Below are positions 6,152 through 15,585 of a stretch of DNA of 44,109 bases, piece after piece. Positions within the stretch are counted from its first letter, which is position 1; every line of letters begins with the position of its first letter. The DNA comes from Planctomycetota bacterium (GTDB lineage: Bacteria; Planctomycetota; Phycisphaerae; Phycisphaerales; UBA1924): assembly GCA_963204725.1 (NCBI GenBank), contig CAUJHH010000075.1, positions 1 through 44,109 on the forward strand, read 5' to 3'. Made by a program: the position numbers and the translations under genes. Below the pieces are notes generated by a model. It did no database searches. It saw nothing but the letters and a program-made list of their open reading frames with translations, and was not told where the DNA came from.

Positions 6152-6757
6152 TCAACGCCAGTTGTCGGCTCGCTTCAGCGCTTGTTGCCCGGCGGGGACC
6201 GTGGCGGCCATCGCGGCGGCGATCGATTCGGGCTCTTTCTTCTTCGCGTCCTGCACCAAGCGCCGGAGGTGCTGCTCGAGGTTCATGCGGAAGCGGTCAA
6301 ATCCCTGCTCGAGTTCGTGGCGGCTGAAGCGGCTGAGCGGGTCGCCGATTCCGGTCTGGGCCGCCGCCCAGTCCAGGAGCGAGCCCCCAGTGCCCGTGAA
6401 TCGGTAGAGATTCAGGCTGTTGATCAGACGGGCCTTGAAGCTGATGAACGGGTCAGTGGCGTCGTCGGGGAGGTCGCCGAGAAGCGACACAGCCTTGCCG
6501 TGGTCGAATCCGTCCAAACCCGCCGCGTCCGAGAGCTTCTTGTCGATCGACGGGGCGGCATCCGGGTGGCGAAGGTCCGCGAACGCAGTGGAGATGGTCT
6601 TGGGTCCCGCTCGTTCGAACCGGATCGCCAGGCGCTGACAGGCGTGTCCGTTGTGCATGGCAGACTCGGCGCTCGTGACCGATCCGATGCCCCATTCCGG
6701 GCGTCCGGCGTGGACCACGCGGTCTCCGACTTTCCAGACCGACGTACTCATGAGCAT
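6152..6757 (-). CDS. DUF3553-domain protein
   Basis: 201 residues. The N-terminus VWKVGDRVVHAGRPEWGIGSV (about 6-26) is the DUF3553 signature, a short beta-rich domain also seen at UvrD-helicase C-termini (CarD/Tudor-like "GDxVxHxxxGxG"). The rest is helical and charged, with a lysine-rich segment (QDAKKKEPES) near the end. The start ATG at 6757 has AGGAAG 8 nt upstream; an ATG at 6751 is an alternative. By analogy with related domains it may touch RNA polymerase or a helicase, but no direct evidence is visible. The region 6758-7016 upstream holds no gene that I can support. Confidence 0.72.
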   Translation of the reverse strand: MLMSTSVWKVGDRVVHAGRPEWGIGSVTSAESAMHNGHACQRLAIRFERAGPKTISTAFADLRHPDAAPSIDKKLSDAAGLDGFDHGKAVSLLGDLPDDATDPFISFKARLINSLNLYRFTGTGGSLLDWAAAQTGIGDPLSRFSRHELEQGFDRFRMNLEQHLRRLVQDAKKKEPESIAAAMAATVPAGQQALKRADNWR

Positions 6758-7016
6758 GATCTCAACTTCCTGTGTGCCATGACAGCGCGTCCGATCCATC
6801 GGGTGGCGTGCATGATTCCCGCAAGTTTCGAGAGCGGCACCGGGTTTCCGGGTTCCGGGCGGGGCCCGGCGGGGGCGGAGGCCAGCCGCGAGGGCGGATG
6901 GCCGGGCGACCGCTGCACGCCTAGTGTATCACCCTGCCCATACTTCGGCGCGACGACGGGTCGGAGTCGCCATCCGCGACGGTCGATCGCCGTGTGGGCT
7001 TCAGAGTAACTCGTCG

Positions 7017-7253
7017 ATGATCGAAGCACTGAAGGACGATTTGATTGTGAACAAGTGCGGCGGGCGCTTCAAGCTCACCGCGCTGATCCAGCGTCGCCTT
7101 GTCCAGTTGATGGACGGGGCGCGTCCGCTCGTTGAGCGGGACGGCCGGACCGACCTCGAGGTCGTGATCCAGGAAATTCTGGAGGACAAGATCGCGTACG
7201 ACCTGCCGCGCGGCGGCACGACGGACGCAAAAGTGGAGGAGCCGCTGCTCTGA
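7017..7253 (+). CDS. rpoZ: RNA polymerase omega subunit
   Basis: 78 residues. The N-terminus MIEALKDDLIVNKCGGRFKL and the following TALIQRRLVQLMDGARPL match the omega helix that clamps the beta' C-terminal region. QEILEDKIAYDLP is the usual tail. Omega assists assembly of RNA polymerase. The ATG at 7017 is chosen because the family begins just before this helix; upstream residues in frame are not omega-like. It is 21 bp upstream of coaC, and this rpoZ-dfp pairing is common in bacteria. Confidence 0.88.
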   Translation: MIEALKDDLIVNKCGGRFKLTALIQRRLVQLMDGARPLVERDGRTDLEVVIQEILEDKIAYDLPRGGTTDAKVEEPLL

Positions 7254-7274
7254 GCGGACGGGCGCGGTCGCACG

Positions 7275-7871
7275 ATGAGCAATCCAGGTGCAGCAACGCC
7301 GGACGCGTCGATCCTCAGGGATCGTCGCGTGATTGTCTGCGTGACGGGCGGGATCGCGGCGTACAAGACCGCGATGTTGGTCAGCCGGCTGGCGCAGGCG
7401 GGTGCGCGCGTGACGGTCGCGATGACCGACAGCGCGACCCGTTTCGTGACGCCCCTGACGTTCCAGGCGCTATCGGCCCAGCCCGTCTACACGAGCGCGT
7501 GGGAACACGTGGAGTCCAAGGACCCGCAGCACATCTCGCTCGCGACGGGTGCGGACGCCGTGGTGGTCGCGCCGTGCACCATGGACTGCATGGCCAAGCT
7601 GGCGAACGGGATCACCGAGGATGTCGTGTGCCTGATCCTGTCCGCCGTTGATCGGTCCAAGGTGCCGGTGTTGCTCGCGCCCGCAATGAACTCGGTCATG
7701 TGGGGCCAGCCCGCGACGATGCGGAATGCAGAGACGTTGGCCGCCGACGGATTCACGATCGTCGGGCCGGACGAGGGGTGGCAGGCGTGCAGGCACGTCG
7801 GCCCCGGCAGGATGGTTGAGCCGGAAGAGCTCTTTCGGCTCGTGATCGCGGAGATCGCGCAGCGAGCCTGA
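7275..7871 (+). CDS. coaC: Phosphopantothenoylcysteine decarboxylase (CoaC domain only)
   Basis: 198 residues of the HFCD flavoprotein family. The P-loop-like start VIVCVTGGIAAYKTAMLVSRL (19-39) binds FMN. AHISLATGADAVVVAP-type core (about 77-97) and the PAMNSVMW motif (about 137-144) are present. It decarboxylates 4'-phosphopantothenoylcysteine in CoA synthesis. The usual bifunctional Dfp has a second CoaB half (~200 residues). Here the frame stops after the flavoprotein domain and no CoaB follows in the window, so the synthetase must be encoded elsewhere. Confidence 0.88.
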   Translation: MSNPGAATPDASILRDRRVIVCVTGGIAAYKTAMLVSRLAQAGARVTVAMTDSATRFVTPLTFQALSAQPVYTSAWEHVESKDPQHISLATGADAVVVAPCTMDCMAKLANGITEDVVCLILSAVDRSKVPVLLAPAMNSVMWGQPATMRNAETLAADGFTIVGPDEGWQACRHVGPGRMVEPEELFRLVIAEIAQRA

Positions 7872-7910
7872 AGCCCGCGCTCGATCGCGAATCACAGAAG
7901 CTGGAGTCGA

Positions 7911-8909
7911 TCACTGCTTCGGCTTGTTGTCGCCCGCGCTCGCGATGGACTGACGCATGTCGGTATCGGCGACGACATTCTTCATCTTGTAGTAGTCCAT
8001 GATGCCGAGGTGGCCTGAACGGAACGCCTCGGACATGGCCTTGGGAATCTCGGCCTCGGCCAGCACGACGACAGCGCGGTTCTTCTGCTCCAACGCTCGG
8101 AACTCCTGCTCCTCGGCGACGGCTGCGGCACGCCGGCTCTCGGCCTGGGCCTGGGCCCGATGCTTGTCTGCGTTGGCCTGATCGAGCTGGAGCTTGGCGC
8201 CGATGTTGTCGCCGACGTCGATGTCCGCGATATCAATGGAGAGAATCTCGAACGCGGTGCCCGCGTCGAGGCCGGAGTCCATCACCTTTCGCGAGATCTC
8301 GTCGGGGTTCTCGAGCACCTGCTTGTGATCGATCGCCGAGCCGATGGTGGAGACAATTCCCTGGCCGACACGCGCGATGATGGTCTCCTCCGTCGCACCG
8401 CCGACCAGGCGCGCGATGTTGGTTCGAACCGTCACGCGGGCCTTGGCCTTGAGCTGGATGCCATCTCTGGCGACGGCGTCGATGGTGGGGCGAGGGCTGG
8501 ACTGGGCCGGGCAGTCGATGACCTTCGGGTTCACCGAGGTCTGCACGGCGTCCAGGATGTCACGCCCGGCGAGGTCGATCGCGGTGGCGATGTTCCAGGG
8601 GAGTTCGATCCGTGCGCTGCGTGCGGCGATCATCGCGCTGATCACATTCGGCACGCGACCGCCAGCGAGGTAGTGCGTTTCGAGCGCGTTGGTCGGGATG
8701 TCGAGGCCTGCCTTGACGGCGCGGATTCGACTGAACACGATCGTTCGGATGTCGACCTTGCGGAGGCGCATCCCGATGATCTCAAGCAGCCCGACCCGCG
8801 CGCCCGAGAGCAACGCTTGGATATACAGATTCAAGAACTGTCCGATGACGAACAGCAGGAAGAGGAGAAAGAGCCCTGCGACGATCAGTGCGACATAAAG
8901 AAAGTTCAT
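7911..8909 (-). CDS. floA: Flotillin-like membrane scaffold protein FloA
   Basis: 332 residues, the usual FloA (UPF0365) length. An N-terminal membrane segment (about 4-27, [21 protein letters not shown]) is followed by a second hydrophobic stretch and an SPFH-like domain ([42 protein letters not shown]). An Ala/Glu/Gln-rich coiled-coil ([27 protein letters not shown]) precedes the C-terminus. FloA organises membrane microdomains. It lies downstream of two NfeD genes on the same strand, the classical nfeD-floA association. It converges with coaC across 39 bp. Confidence 0.93.
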   Translation of the reverse strand: MNFLYVALIVAGLFLLFLLFVIGQFLNLYIQALLSGARVGLLEIIGMRLRKVDIRTIVFSRIRAVKAGLDIPTNALETHYLAGGRVPNVISAMIAARSARIELPWNIATAIDLAGRDILDAVQTSVNPKVIDCPAQSSPRPTIDAVARDGIQLKAKARVTVRTNIARLVGGATEETIIARVGQGIVSTIGSAIDHKQVLENPDEISRKVMDSGLDAGTAFEILSIDIADIDVGDNIGAKLQLDQANADKHRAQAQAESRRAAAVAEEQEFRALEQKNRAVVVLAEAEIPKAMSEAFRSGHLGIMDYYKMKNVVADTDMRQSIASAGDNKPKQ

Positions 8910-9005
8910 GCGATCTCGACCCCTTGTGGTGAGGGCGGCTCCGGTCGAGCGGCCCTGCGACGAAGAGTATAGATGGGTTGGTTCGGGAGGCGGGAACGGG
9001 CTGGA

Positions 9006-9509
9006 TCAGGTCTGGCGGACCTTGATCTGCGACCCGTCCGCATGCGTAATGCGAAGGGGCGTTCCTGCCTTGATCCAGCCGCCCTCGGCGAGCACCTCGT
9101 AGCGGTTCGTGCCGATCTGGGCCATGCCGATAGGGCGGAGGTCCGTCATGGCCGTGCCTTCCAGCCCGATGAGCGCGAGACGCTCGGCCTGCGCGGCGCG
9201 TTCGGCCTCCGCGAGGTGCTCGCGATCCGCTTCGGTCTGGTCGCCATAGATGAGGCGACGCCCCATGGGAGTGCTGGGCCAGATCTTCAGCATGAAGCCG
9301 CCGAGAATGGGCCCGATGACCATGACGGCAAGCGCTCCGATCAGTCCCCAGGTCGTGTCGTAGCGGAAAAGGCAGACGATTCCCGCGATGGCGACGACGG
9401 CCGAGGTGACGGCGATGATGCCGGCGGAGGGAATGAAGACCTCCAGCACCAGCAGGAACGCCGCGATGGCAATCAGCACGATGCCCCAGATCAGAAGGGC
9501 CTCGTTCAT
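9006..9509 (-). CDS. Short NfeD-family membrane protein
   Basis: 167 residues. Three or four transmembrane segments fill residues ~4-90 (LLIWGIVLIAIAAFLLVLEVF; IAVTSAVVAIAGIVCLF; LIGALAVMVIGPILGGFML). A soluble C-terminal OB-fold domain ends ...LRITHADGSQIKVRQT, with the NfeD motif LIGLEGTAMTDLRPIGMAQI and RYEVLAEGGWIKAGTPLRI. It has no protease part. Its ATG overlaps the stop of the long NfeD gene by 4 bp and floA follows 96 bp later, so all three probably act together at the membrane. Confidence 0.88.
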   Translation of the reverse strand: MNEALLIWGIVLIAIAAFLLVLEVFIPSAGIIAVTSAVVAIAGIVCLFRYDTTWGLIGALAVMVIGPILGGFMLKIWPSTPMGRRLIYGDQTEADREHLAEAERAAQAERLALIGLEGTAMTDLRPIGMAQIGTNRYEVLAEGGWIKAGTPLRITHADGSQIKVRQT

Positions 9510-11377
9510 GCGTCGGTCTCTCCAGTATCGGGCGCGTCGGCCCGGGCGACAGTGACTCGGAAGGGTGTGGCGCCGACGACCCGAATCGCGACGCCCGCGT
9601 CAAGATAACCGAGATCGGAGACGACATCGAGAACCTGGTCCCCGATCATGGCTCGCCCCGAGGGACGGAGAGGGGTCAGCGTGCGCCCGGTCTCGCCGGG
9701 AAGGACGCCCACGCCGTCCGTTGGATCCATCGCCAGAATGAGTTCATCGGACTCTGTAGAGGCGTTGAGCACGAGCCGTGAGATGATCGGGAGCGAACCG
9801 AAGTGCTTCCCGACGAAGTACATCGCAACGACCGCCGAGAGCGATGAGAGCAGGATGGTCGCGACACCGTAGAGCAGATCGTCGCGGGCGCCCGGTGAAT
9901 CAGGGAAAAGGTGGCCGGGCTCCTGGCGTACAAACGTGCCGACGAGTCCGCCGAAGAGGCAGACGAGTCCGATCGCGCCGAAGACCGTGAAGCCGGGAAG
10001 CACGAAGATCTCGATGATCACGAGGCCGATGCCCGCGAGGATCGCGGCAACTTCCCACCAACTGGCCATGCCGATCATGAGCGGCGGGCCGACCAAGAAG
10101 ATCAGCGCGAGCGCCGCGATCGCGCCCGGGAGCGCGACACCGGGGTGGGTGAGCTCGATGAAGAGCGCGACGAGGAACACCACGATGAGGAAGCCACGGA
10201 TGAACGGATTGGTCATCCAGAAAACAAATCCCTCGGACCAGGAGGCGTCGAGGCGTTCCATGTAGGTCGCACCGAGGTAGACCTTCAGTTGCTCGTCGTT
10301 CTTGATGGTCTGGTCGACGAACCCGTAATGGACAAGGTCCGAGTTTTTCATGACCACGGGGCCGGCGCCATCCGCGACGTACTCGATGAGCTTGTATCGG
10401 CCGCGGTCAGACGGAGAGAAGAGTGGACGTTGAGAGCTGAGCGTCTGAGGGTTTGAAACGTCTTTCGCGATCGAGGCCAGTGACGGTGTCGCCGGGCGGT
10501 AGCTGGTGTCGGTGGACGGTGAGGCAGTGGGATCCCCGGGGTTTGGATTCCCCGTCATGGGGTCGGCGGCACTTGGGTCCGGGGTACCGGTGGGTGAGGT
10601 GGGGTTTGGACCGGGGAAGGTCGGCATCTTCGGCTGCGACCCTGTCGTTTGTGCGGAGACCAATCGTGGTCGAGACGTGGGGGGCTCATCGCCGAACAGA
10701 ATCGCGTACTCGGCGCGATCGATGCAAAGTCTCGCGCCGGTCTGGACATCCTCAACCAGCCAGAGCTCGACGCCCCGGCTGACGATGCCCTGCACGAGAT
10801 ACTCGTCGTACCCATTTCGACGTGCCGAATCGACGACCTCTGCCATCAGTGGCGAGAGGAACTTCTGACGCTCGTGCTCGGGGAGCTGATTCAGCGTGCC
10901 GAACGCCGTGATCGCAATCGGGAGAGCGTCCCCCAGCGTTGCGGGATCGCTGGCGACGATGCTGCGGCAGGCCAGTGCGATGATCGCGCCGCCCGAGTAG
11001 GCGTCAGGATGCACCCACGCGACGGTGTTTGGAATGCTGGAAGACTTGATCGCATCGCAGATCTCAAGGACCGCGCCGATCTCTCCCCCGGGGGTGTCGA
11101 GTTCAACGACGATGGCGTCAGCGCCGGACGCCTCTGCCTCCGCCAGGCGACGCTTGAAGCTCTCGGCGGTGATGCCGGAGCGGATCTCGCCCTTGATCGT
11201 GATGATCGCGACGTTCTTGGCCTGACGCCCGGCGGGGATCGCCGAGGGCGACAGTTCCGCGCTCGAAGCGGGCTGGGCGCGAGCGATCTGAAAGGAAACA
11301 ACGAGACAAATCGCTGCCACGAGAGCGAATGCGATCGGAAGTCGTCGAGCGAGTTGGAGCCCGTGCCCGTTGAGCAT
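9506..11377 (-). CDS. Long NfeD protein: ClpP-class membrane serine protease with OB-fold domain
   Basis: 623 residues. Residues 1-35 form a signal peptide. The ClpP/SppA-like protease domain (~55-240) shows DTPGGEIGAV and the nucleophile S128 in AYSGGAII, with K172 in ERQKF the candidate general base of a Ser-Lys dyad. A Pro/Ser/Thr-rich linker (PTSPTGTPDPSAADP..., about 255-300) is unusually long. About four transmembrane segments follow (WMTNPFIRGFLIVVFLVALF onward), then a C-terminal NfeD OB-fold (GETGRTLTPLRPSGRAMIGD). Family members cleave hydrophobic C-termini of stomatin-type partners, here plausibly FloA. A TATAGT box ends 5 nt before the ATG, which suggests a very short or absent leader. 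Confidence 0.92.
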   Translation of the reverse strand: MLNGHGLQLARRLPIAFALVAAICLVVSFQIARAQPASSAELSPSAIPAGRQAKNVAIITIKGEIRSGITAESFKRRLAEAEASGADAIVVELDTPGGEIGAVLEICDAIKSSSIPNTVAWVHPDAYSGGAIIALACRSIVASDPATLGDALPIAITAFGTLNQLPEHERQKFLSPLMAEVVDSARRNGYDEYLVQGIVSRGVELWLVEDVQTGARLCIDRAEYAILFGDEPPTSRPRLVSAQTTGSQPKMPTFPGPNPTSPTGTPDPSAADPMTGNPNPGDPTASPSTDTSYRPATPSLASIAKDVSNPQTLSSQRPLFSPSDRGRYKLIEYVADGAGPVVMKNSDLVHYGFVDQTIKNDEQLKVYLGATYMERLDASWSEGFVFWMTNPFIRGFLIVVFLVALFIELTHPGVALPGAIAALALIFLVGPPLMIGMASWWEVAAILAGIGLVIIEIFVLPGFTVFGAIGLVCLFGGLVGTFVRQEPGHLFPDSPGARDDLLYGVATILLSSLSAVVAMYFVGKHFGSLPIISRLVLNASTESDELILAMDPTDGVGVLPGETGRTLTPLRPSGRAMIGDQVLDVVSDLGYLDAGVAIRVVGATPFRVTVARADAPDTGETDA

Positions 11378-11441
11378 GTCTCACTATAGATCGGACATGA
11401 GGGGCGTTGGTTGCACACTCAAGACCCGATTGGCCCCTTGG

Positions 11442-12026
11442 TCAGCCGTGCGGAGGGCGTTGCTGCTCGACCGCCCAGCTCAACGATGGACCGGTGCAGT
11501 CGATGTGGACGGCGAAGAAACCGGGTTCCGGATTCGTCGCCGTGGGCTCCGCCTGCCTGACGAGCGGCCAGATGATCTGGCGATCGGTCTCGGGGATCGG
11601 GAGAGACTCGATCTCATCCAACCGAAACCAGTCAAGACGTCCCTCGCGAATGTCCTGAGGAGGGACCTCGACCGGACCCATGACGCGGTAATAAAAAAGC
11701 AGCCAGTGTCCCCGGCCCTCGAACGCCGCCTCAGAGATCAGCCCCACGAGTCGAAGCCGATCGATCGGGATCTCGATCCCTGCCTCTTCCATAATCTCGC
11801 GCCGGGCGCACTGGGCCGGAGATTCGCCGGTGGCGAGATCGAGCTTGCCACCGATGGGCGAGCAGAGGCCGAGGTTCGGCGCCTTCACTCGCTTGAGCAG
11901 CAGCAGGCGGCCGTCGCGATCGCGCAGATCGCAGAGACACGCCAGCCGGTAGGGGAGCGTTTGTGGGCCGAGCGAGTCTGAAGCCGCGGCGGTGGGATTG
12001 GTCATGCCAGGTGTCTCGGGGTGCAT
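11442..12026 (-). CDS. Nudix hydrolase
   Basis: 194 residues. A Nudix box is at about 60-87: GGKLDLATGES...RREIMEEAGI. The core ESx6RREIMEEAGI is intact. The stretch between the first glycine and the first glutamate is two residues longer than in GX5EX7REUXEEXGU. Such enzymes hydrolyse nucleoside diphosphate derivatives with Mg2+. Substrate cannot be read from sequence. ATGs at 12026 and 12005 are both possible starts; neither has a clear ribosome-binding site, and the fold begins near residue 25. It is divergent from murC. Confidence 0.88.
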   Translation of the reverse strand: MHPETPGMTNPTAAASDSLGPQTLPYRLACLCDLRDRDGRLLLLKRVKAPNLGLCSPIGGKLDLATGESPAQCARREIMEEAGIEIPIDRLRLVGLISEAAFEGRGHWLLFYYRVMGPVEVPPQDIREGRLDWFRLDEIESLPIPETDRQIIWPLVRQAEPTATNPEPGFFAVHIDCTGPSLSWAVEQQRPPHG

Positions 12027-12161
12027 GAAATGTGGAGGAGCGTAGGGACTGGAATCGGCGATCGTTCGGAGCGACGCGGCTCTTCACGCTCCGCTTGGTC
12101 CAACGCCGATACCCTTTCGATGCGAACACTGCTCGAGAGAGATTCGTCCGGGACCGAGACG

Positions 12162-13715
12162 ATGCACGTGCCAGCCTCTGCCGAACGTCGACCCCAGCCG
12201 CCCTTTGAGGTGCGTGGGAAACACGTCTACATGATCGGCATCGGGGGCTGCGGCATGTCTGGGCTGGCGAGGATGCTCCTCTCGCGGGGGGCTCTGGTCG
12301 GCGGGTCGGACTCGTCCGAGACCGGGGTGACGCGGGCCCTGTCCAGCGAAGGAATGCACGTCGAGTTCGCGCAGCAGCAGGGGGTCCTGCCCGAGCGATG
12401 CGATCTCGTGATCCACTCCGCCGCGATCACGCCGGCGCATCCGCAACTGGTCGCGGCCGTGCACCGCGGGATCCCGACGCTCGCCTACGCCGAGGCGCTC
12501 GGCCGCTGCATGATCGGGCGCACCGGCGTCTCGGTCGCCGGGACGCACGGGAAATCGACCACCACCGCGATGCTCGGCGTCGCGTTGACGGATGCGGGGC
12601 TCGATCCATCAGTGATCGTGGGCGCGCTCTCGGGACAGTTGCACTCAGGCGCAAACCGGCCCCTCGAGACGCCGACCGGGTATCGCGTCGGCGCAGCGAA
12701 AGTCCCGTCCGGCGGTCTGGCCGGGAAGCCGGGTTTGCTCGTCGCCGAGGCGTGCGAGTTCAACCGCTCATTCCATCACCACTACCCGACCGTCGCCTCG
12801 ATCAGCTCGGTCGAGGCGGACCACCTCGATGTGTACGGAACGCTCGACGCCGTGGTCGAGTCGTTCCGGCAGTTCGCGCAGATGCTCCCGCCGGCGGAAG
12901 AGGGCGGGCTGCTCCTGATCGCGGACGAGGGGGCACATCGGCGTGAGATCACGGCGGGGCTCCGCTGCCGCGTGCAGACGATTGGTTTCTCGCCAGCCGC
13001 CGACTGGGTCGTGTGGCTCGACTCCGCGACGCGGGAGGTGACGCTTTCGCGCGGACGTGAGACCGTCGCCAGGTGGACAAACAGAATGCCCGGCGCGCAC
13101 AACGCGATGAACGCGGCGACGGCGTGCGTGCTGGCGATCTCGCTCGGCGCGGATCCGCGGCGTGTGGAAGAGTCGCTGTCGGCGTTCTGCGGCATCGACC
13201 GGCGGATGCAGCTCCTCGGTGAAAGGCGTGCCAGCAGCGGCGCGAAGAGCGGCACGGTCCGCGTCTACGACGACTACGGCCACCACCCGACCGAGGTCGA
13301 TGCCACGCTCCGCGCGCTCCGCGACTTCGAGCGTCCCCAGGATCGCGATGGACGGCTGATCTGTGTCTTCCAGCCCCACCAGCACTCGCGGACACGCTTC
13401 CTGCTCGAGGAGTTTGCCTCTGCGTTCAGCCAGGCGGACATCGTCATCGTGCCGCACATCTACTTTGTCCGAGATTCCGAGGTCGAGAGGTCCCGAGTCT
13501 CCGCGCAGGACCTTGTCGATCGACTGCGCTCGCGCGGCGTGCACGCGATGCACCTCTACCCGTTCGAGGCGATCGTCGAGCACCTGCAGAACCTCTGCGC
13601 GCCGAACGACCTGCTGATCGTGATGGGAGCGGGCCCCGTCTACCAGATCGCGCACGGCTACCTGGGCACGAGCGCCGGCAAGGGCTGCAAGGGTGTGGGA
13701 GGGACGGGTGGATGA
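12162..13715 (+). CDS. murC: UDP-N-acetylmuramate--L-alanine ligase
   Basis: 517 residues from this ATG. The Mur ligase layout is complete. N-terminal UDP-binding loop YMIGIGGCGMSGLARML comes first, then the ATP P-loop GTHGKSTTTAML in the central domain, EACEFNRSFHHHYP and EADHLD metal/substrate motifs, and a C-terminal domain with DDYGHHPTEV and FQPHQHSRT. It adds L-alanine to UDP-MurNAc in the cytoplasm. A residue insertion (GRPLETPTGYRVGAAKVPSGG-like, mid central domain) is longer than in E. coli. In-frame ATGs at 12021 and 12120 lie upstream. 12162 puts ~24 residues before the glycine loop, as in relatives. The stop overlaps murB by 4 bp. Confidence 0.94.
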   Translation: MHVPASAERRPQPPFEVRGKHVYMIGIGGCGMSGLARMLLSRGALVGGSDSSETGVTRALSSEGMHVEFAQQQGVLPERCDLVIHSAAITPAHPQLVAAVHRGIPTLAYAEALGRCMIGRTGVSVAGTHGKSTTTAMLGVALTDAGLDPSVIVGALSGQLHSGANRPLETPTGYRVGAAKVPSGGLAGKPGLLVAEACEFNRSFHHHYPTVASISSVEADHLDVYGTLDAVVESFRQFAQMLPPAEEGGLLLIADEGAHRREITAGLRCRVQTIGFSPAADWVVWLDSATREVTLSRGRETVARWTNRMPGAHNAMNAATACVLAISLGADPRRVEESLSAFCGIDRRMQLLGERRASSGAKSGTVRVYDDYGHHPTEVDATLRALRDFERPQDRDGRLICVFQPHQHSRTRFLLEEFASAFSQADIVIVPHIYFVRDSEVERSRVSAQDLVDRLRSRGVHAMHLYPFEAIVEHLQNLCAPNDLLIVMGAGPVYQIAHGYLGTSAGKGCKGVGGTGG

Positions 13716-14635
13716 GCGTGGCTGTTCCATCGCACAATGAACTCGTGATCGAGCGTGACGTGCCGATCGCAACGTGGTTCAAGATCGGCGGCCGAGCGGA
13801 GCGATTCGCGAAGCCTCGATCGGTCGATGAGCTCGCGCAATGCGTGCGGCTCGATCCCGAGCTGCGTGTGCTCGGGGACGGCGCGAATCTCCTGGTCCAC
13901 GACGATGGCGTGGCGGAACTGGTTGTCGAGCTGGCTGAGCCCTGCTGGAAGCGGATAGAGATCGACGCTCGCACCGGCAGGGTTGTCGCCGGAGCCGGGG
14001 CCCTGCTGCAACGCCTGATCAAGTCGACGATCGATGCCGGGCTCGCAGGGATCGAGGGGCTGGGCGGGATCCCCGCAACCGTCGGCGGCGCGGCGATCAT
14101 GAACGCCGGGGGAAAGTTTGGACAGATCGGCGACGTTGTGCAATGCGTACGCGGCATCGATCGCGCCGGGATCGACGTTGTCCGCGACCGGCGCGAGATC
14201 GCGTTCGACTACCGTAGGTCTGGGCTCAACGACATTATCATCACATCGGTCGAGCTCATGCTCCGGCCATCGGACGCCGCTGCGCTCAAGGTCAAGCACC
14301 GCGAGGTAATGGCGTACAAGAAAGACTCGCAACCGCTCGCTGCGGACTCCGCTGGGTGTGTGTTCAAGAACCCAGCCCTCGCAACCGACCTCGACGGGAT
14401 CGGCGCGAAGGGGGCGAGGGTGTCCGCGGGGATGCTCATCGATCGCGCGGGGTGCAAGGGCCTGTCCGTGGGCGGCGCGACCGTCAGCGATCGCCACGGC
14501 AACTTCATCGTGACGGCGCCCGGATGCCGCGCCGCGGATGTACTCGGCCTGATGGATCTGGTGACGCAGCGCGTGACCGATGCGTTCGGCGTGAAGATCG
14601 AGCCCGAGATCGTGATCTGGAGAAGAGAGCCGTGA
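13712..14635 (+). CDS. murB: UDP-N-acetylenolpyruvoylglucosamine reductase
   Basis: 307 residues, NADPH/FAD enzyme that reduces UDP-GlcNAc-enolpyruvate to UDP-MurNAc. FAD-binding region TWFKIGGRAERF (21-32) and LRVLGDGANLLVHDDG (~50-65) are typical. GIEGLGGIPATVGGAAIMNAG (about 111-131) and KKDSQPLAADSAGCVFKNP (~203-221) follow. The proton-donating serine in the usual AGSxFKNP is C216 here. The C-terminal SDRHGNFIVT is a standard type I/II MurB ending. The start overlaps the murC stop (ATGA) and its stop overlaps the ddl GTG start. Confidence 0.94.
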   Translation: MSVAVPSHNELVIERDVPIATWFKIGGRAERFAKPRSVDELAQCVRLDPELRVLGDGANLLVHDDGVAELVVELAEPCWKRIEIDARTGRVVAGAGALLQRLIKSTIDAGLAGIEGLGGIPATVGGAAIMNAGGKFGQIGDVVQCVRGIDRAGIDVVRDRREIAFDYRRSGLNDIIITSVELMLRPSDAAALKVKHREVMAYKKDSQPLAADSAGCVFKNPALATDLDGIGAKGARVSAGMLIDRAGCKGLSVGGATVSDRHGNFIVTAPGCRAADVLGLMDLVTQRVTDAFGVKIEPEIVIWRREP

Positions 14636-15585
14636 GCCATGTGCTGGTGCTTGGCGGTGGCCCGGATCGCGAGCGGCAAGTGAGCGTCAACAGCTCACAA
14701 GCGATCGCGGATGCTCTCCAGCGCGCGGGACACGCCGTGCGCTATGAACTCATCGATCGGATCACCGGCGCAGAACTCGCGCGCCTTCCGGGTGAAGTGG
14801 TCTTCCCCGCGCTCCACGGAGCGTTTGGTGAGGGTGGGCCACTGCAGGATCTCATGGAGCGAGACGGGCGGCCGTACGTCGGGAGTCGGCCCGGCCCGGC
14901 GAGAATCGCGATGGACAAAGTTGCGTCGAAGCTCGCCGCAGCTGCGATGGGCATACCGACGGCAGACGCGTGCGTTGTGAATCGGAATGATGCCGACGTG
15001 CCGATTCCGGTGCCGCTGGTGATGAAGCCGGTGCACGACGGGTCGAGCGTCGGACTGCACCTGTGCAACGACTTGGAGGCGTACCGACGGGCGCGGATTG
15101 AGGTCGATCAGGACATCGATCTGCATCCCGGGCGGGCATACATGGCCGAGCGGATGATCTCCGGCCGAGAGCTGACCCAGCCACTGGTTGTAGACGAGCG
15201 CGGCGCGTTGGAGGCAATGTCGATCATCGAGATCACCCCCTCCGAAGGCGCGTACGACTACGACGCCAAGTACATCCGCAACGACACGAGATACGACATC
15301 GAGCCGCAGTTGCCGGGGCGCGTCTCGCTTGACGTCCGGGAATGGTCGCTGGCGCTCGCTCATGGCCTCGGGGTGAGGCACGTCTGTCGCGTCGACTTCC
15401 TGCTGGAGCGAGGCACGGACCGCGCCTGGCTGCTGGAGATCAACACCATGCCCGGCTTTACTGACCACTCGCTGGTCCCGAAGGCCGCCGCGAGCCGCGG
15501 AGTCGAGATGCCGGCGCTGTGTGATCGGCTGGTGCGGGCGGCTCTTCGTGACCACGGACGCGTTGGGGCGATGGTCGGCGGATGA
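14632..15585 (+). CDS. ddl: D-alanine--D-alanine ligase
   Basis: 317 residues from GTG 14632, which overlaps the murB stop (GTGA) and has GGAGAAGAGAG upstream. VLVLGGGPDRERQVSVNSS is the family N-terminus. FPALHGAFGEGGPLQDLMERDGRPYVGS and the ATP-grasp segments KPVHDGSSVGLHL, ERMISGRELTQPLV and CRVDFLLERGTDRAWLLEINTMPGFTDHSLVPKAA carry the nucleotide- and Mg2+-binding residues. EGAYDYDAKY is the omega-loop region. It makes the D-Ala-D-Ala dipeptide for peptidoglycan. No ATG lies in frame near the N-terminus, so the GTG start is firm. Confidence 0.93.
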   Translation: MSHVLVLGGGPDRERQVSVNSSQAIADALQRAGHAVRYELIDRITGAELARLPGEVVFPALHGAFGEGGPLQDLMERDGRPYVGSRPGPARIAMDKVASKLAAAAMGIPTADACVVNRNDADVPIPVPLVMKPVHDGSSVGLHLCNDLEAYRRARIEVDQDIDLHPGRAYMAERMISGRELTQPLVVDERGALEAMSIIEITPSEGAYDYDAKYIRNDTRYDIEPQLPGRVSLDVREWSLALAHGLGVRHVCRVDFLLERGTDRAWLLEINTMPGFTDHSLVPKAAASRGVEMPALCDRLVRAALRDHGRVGAMVGG

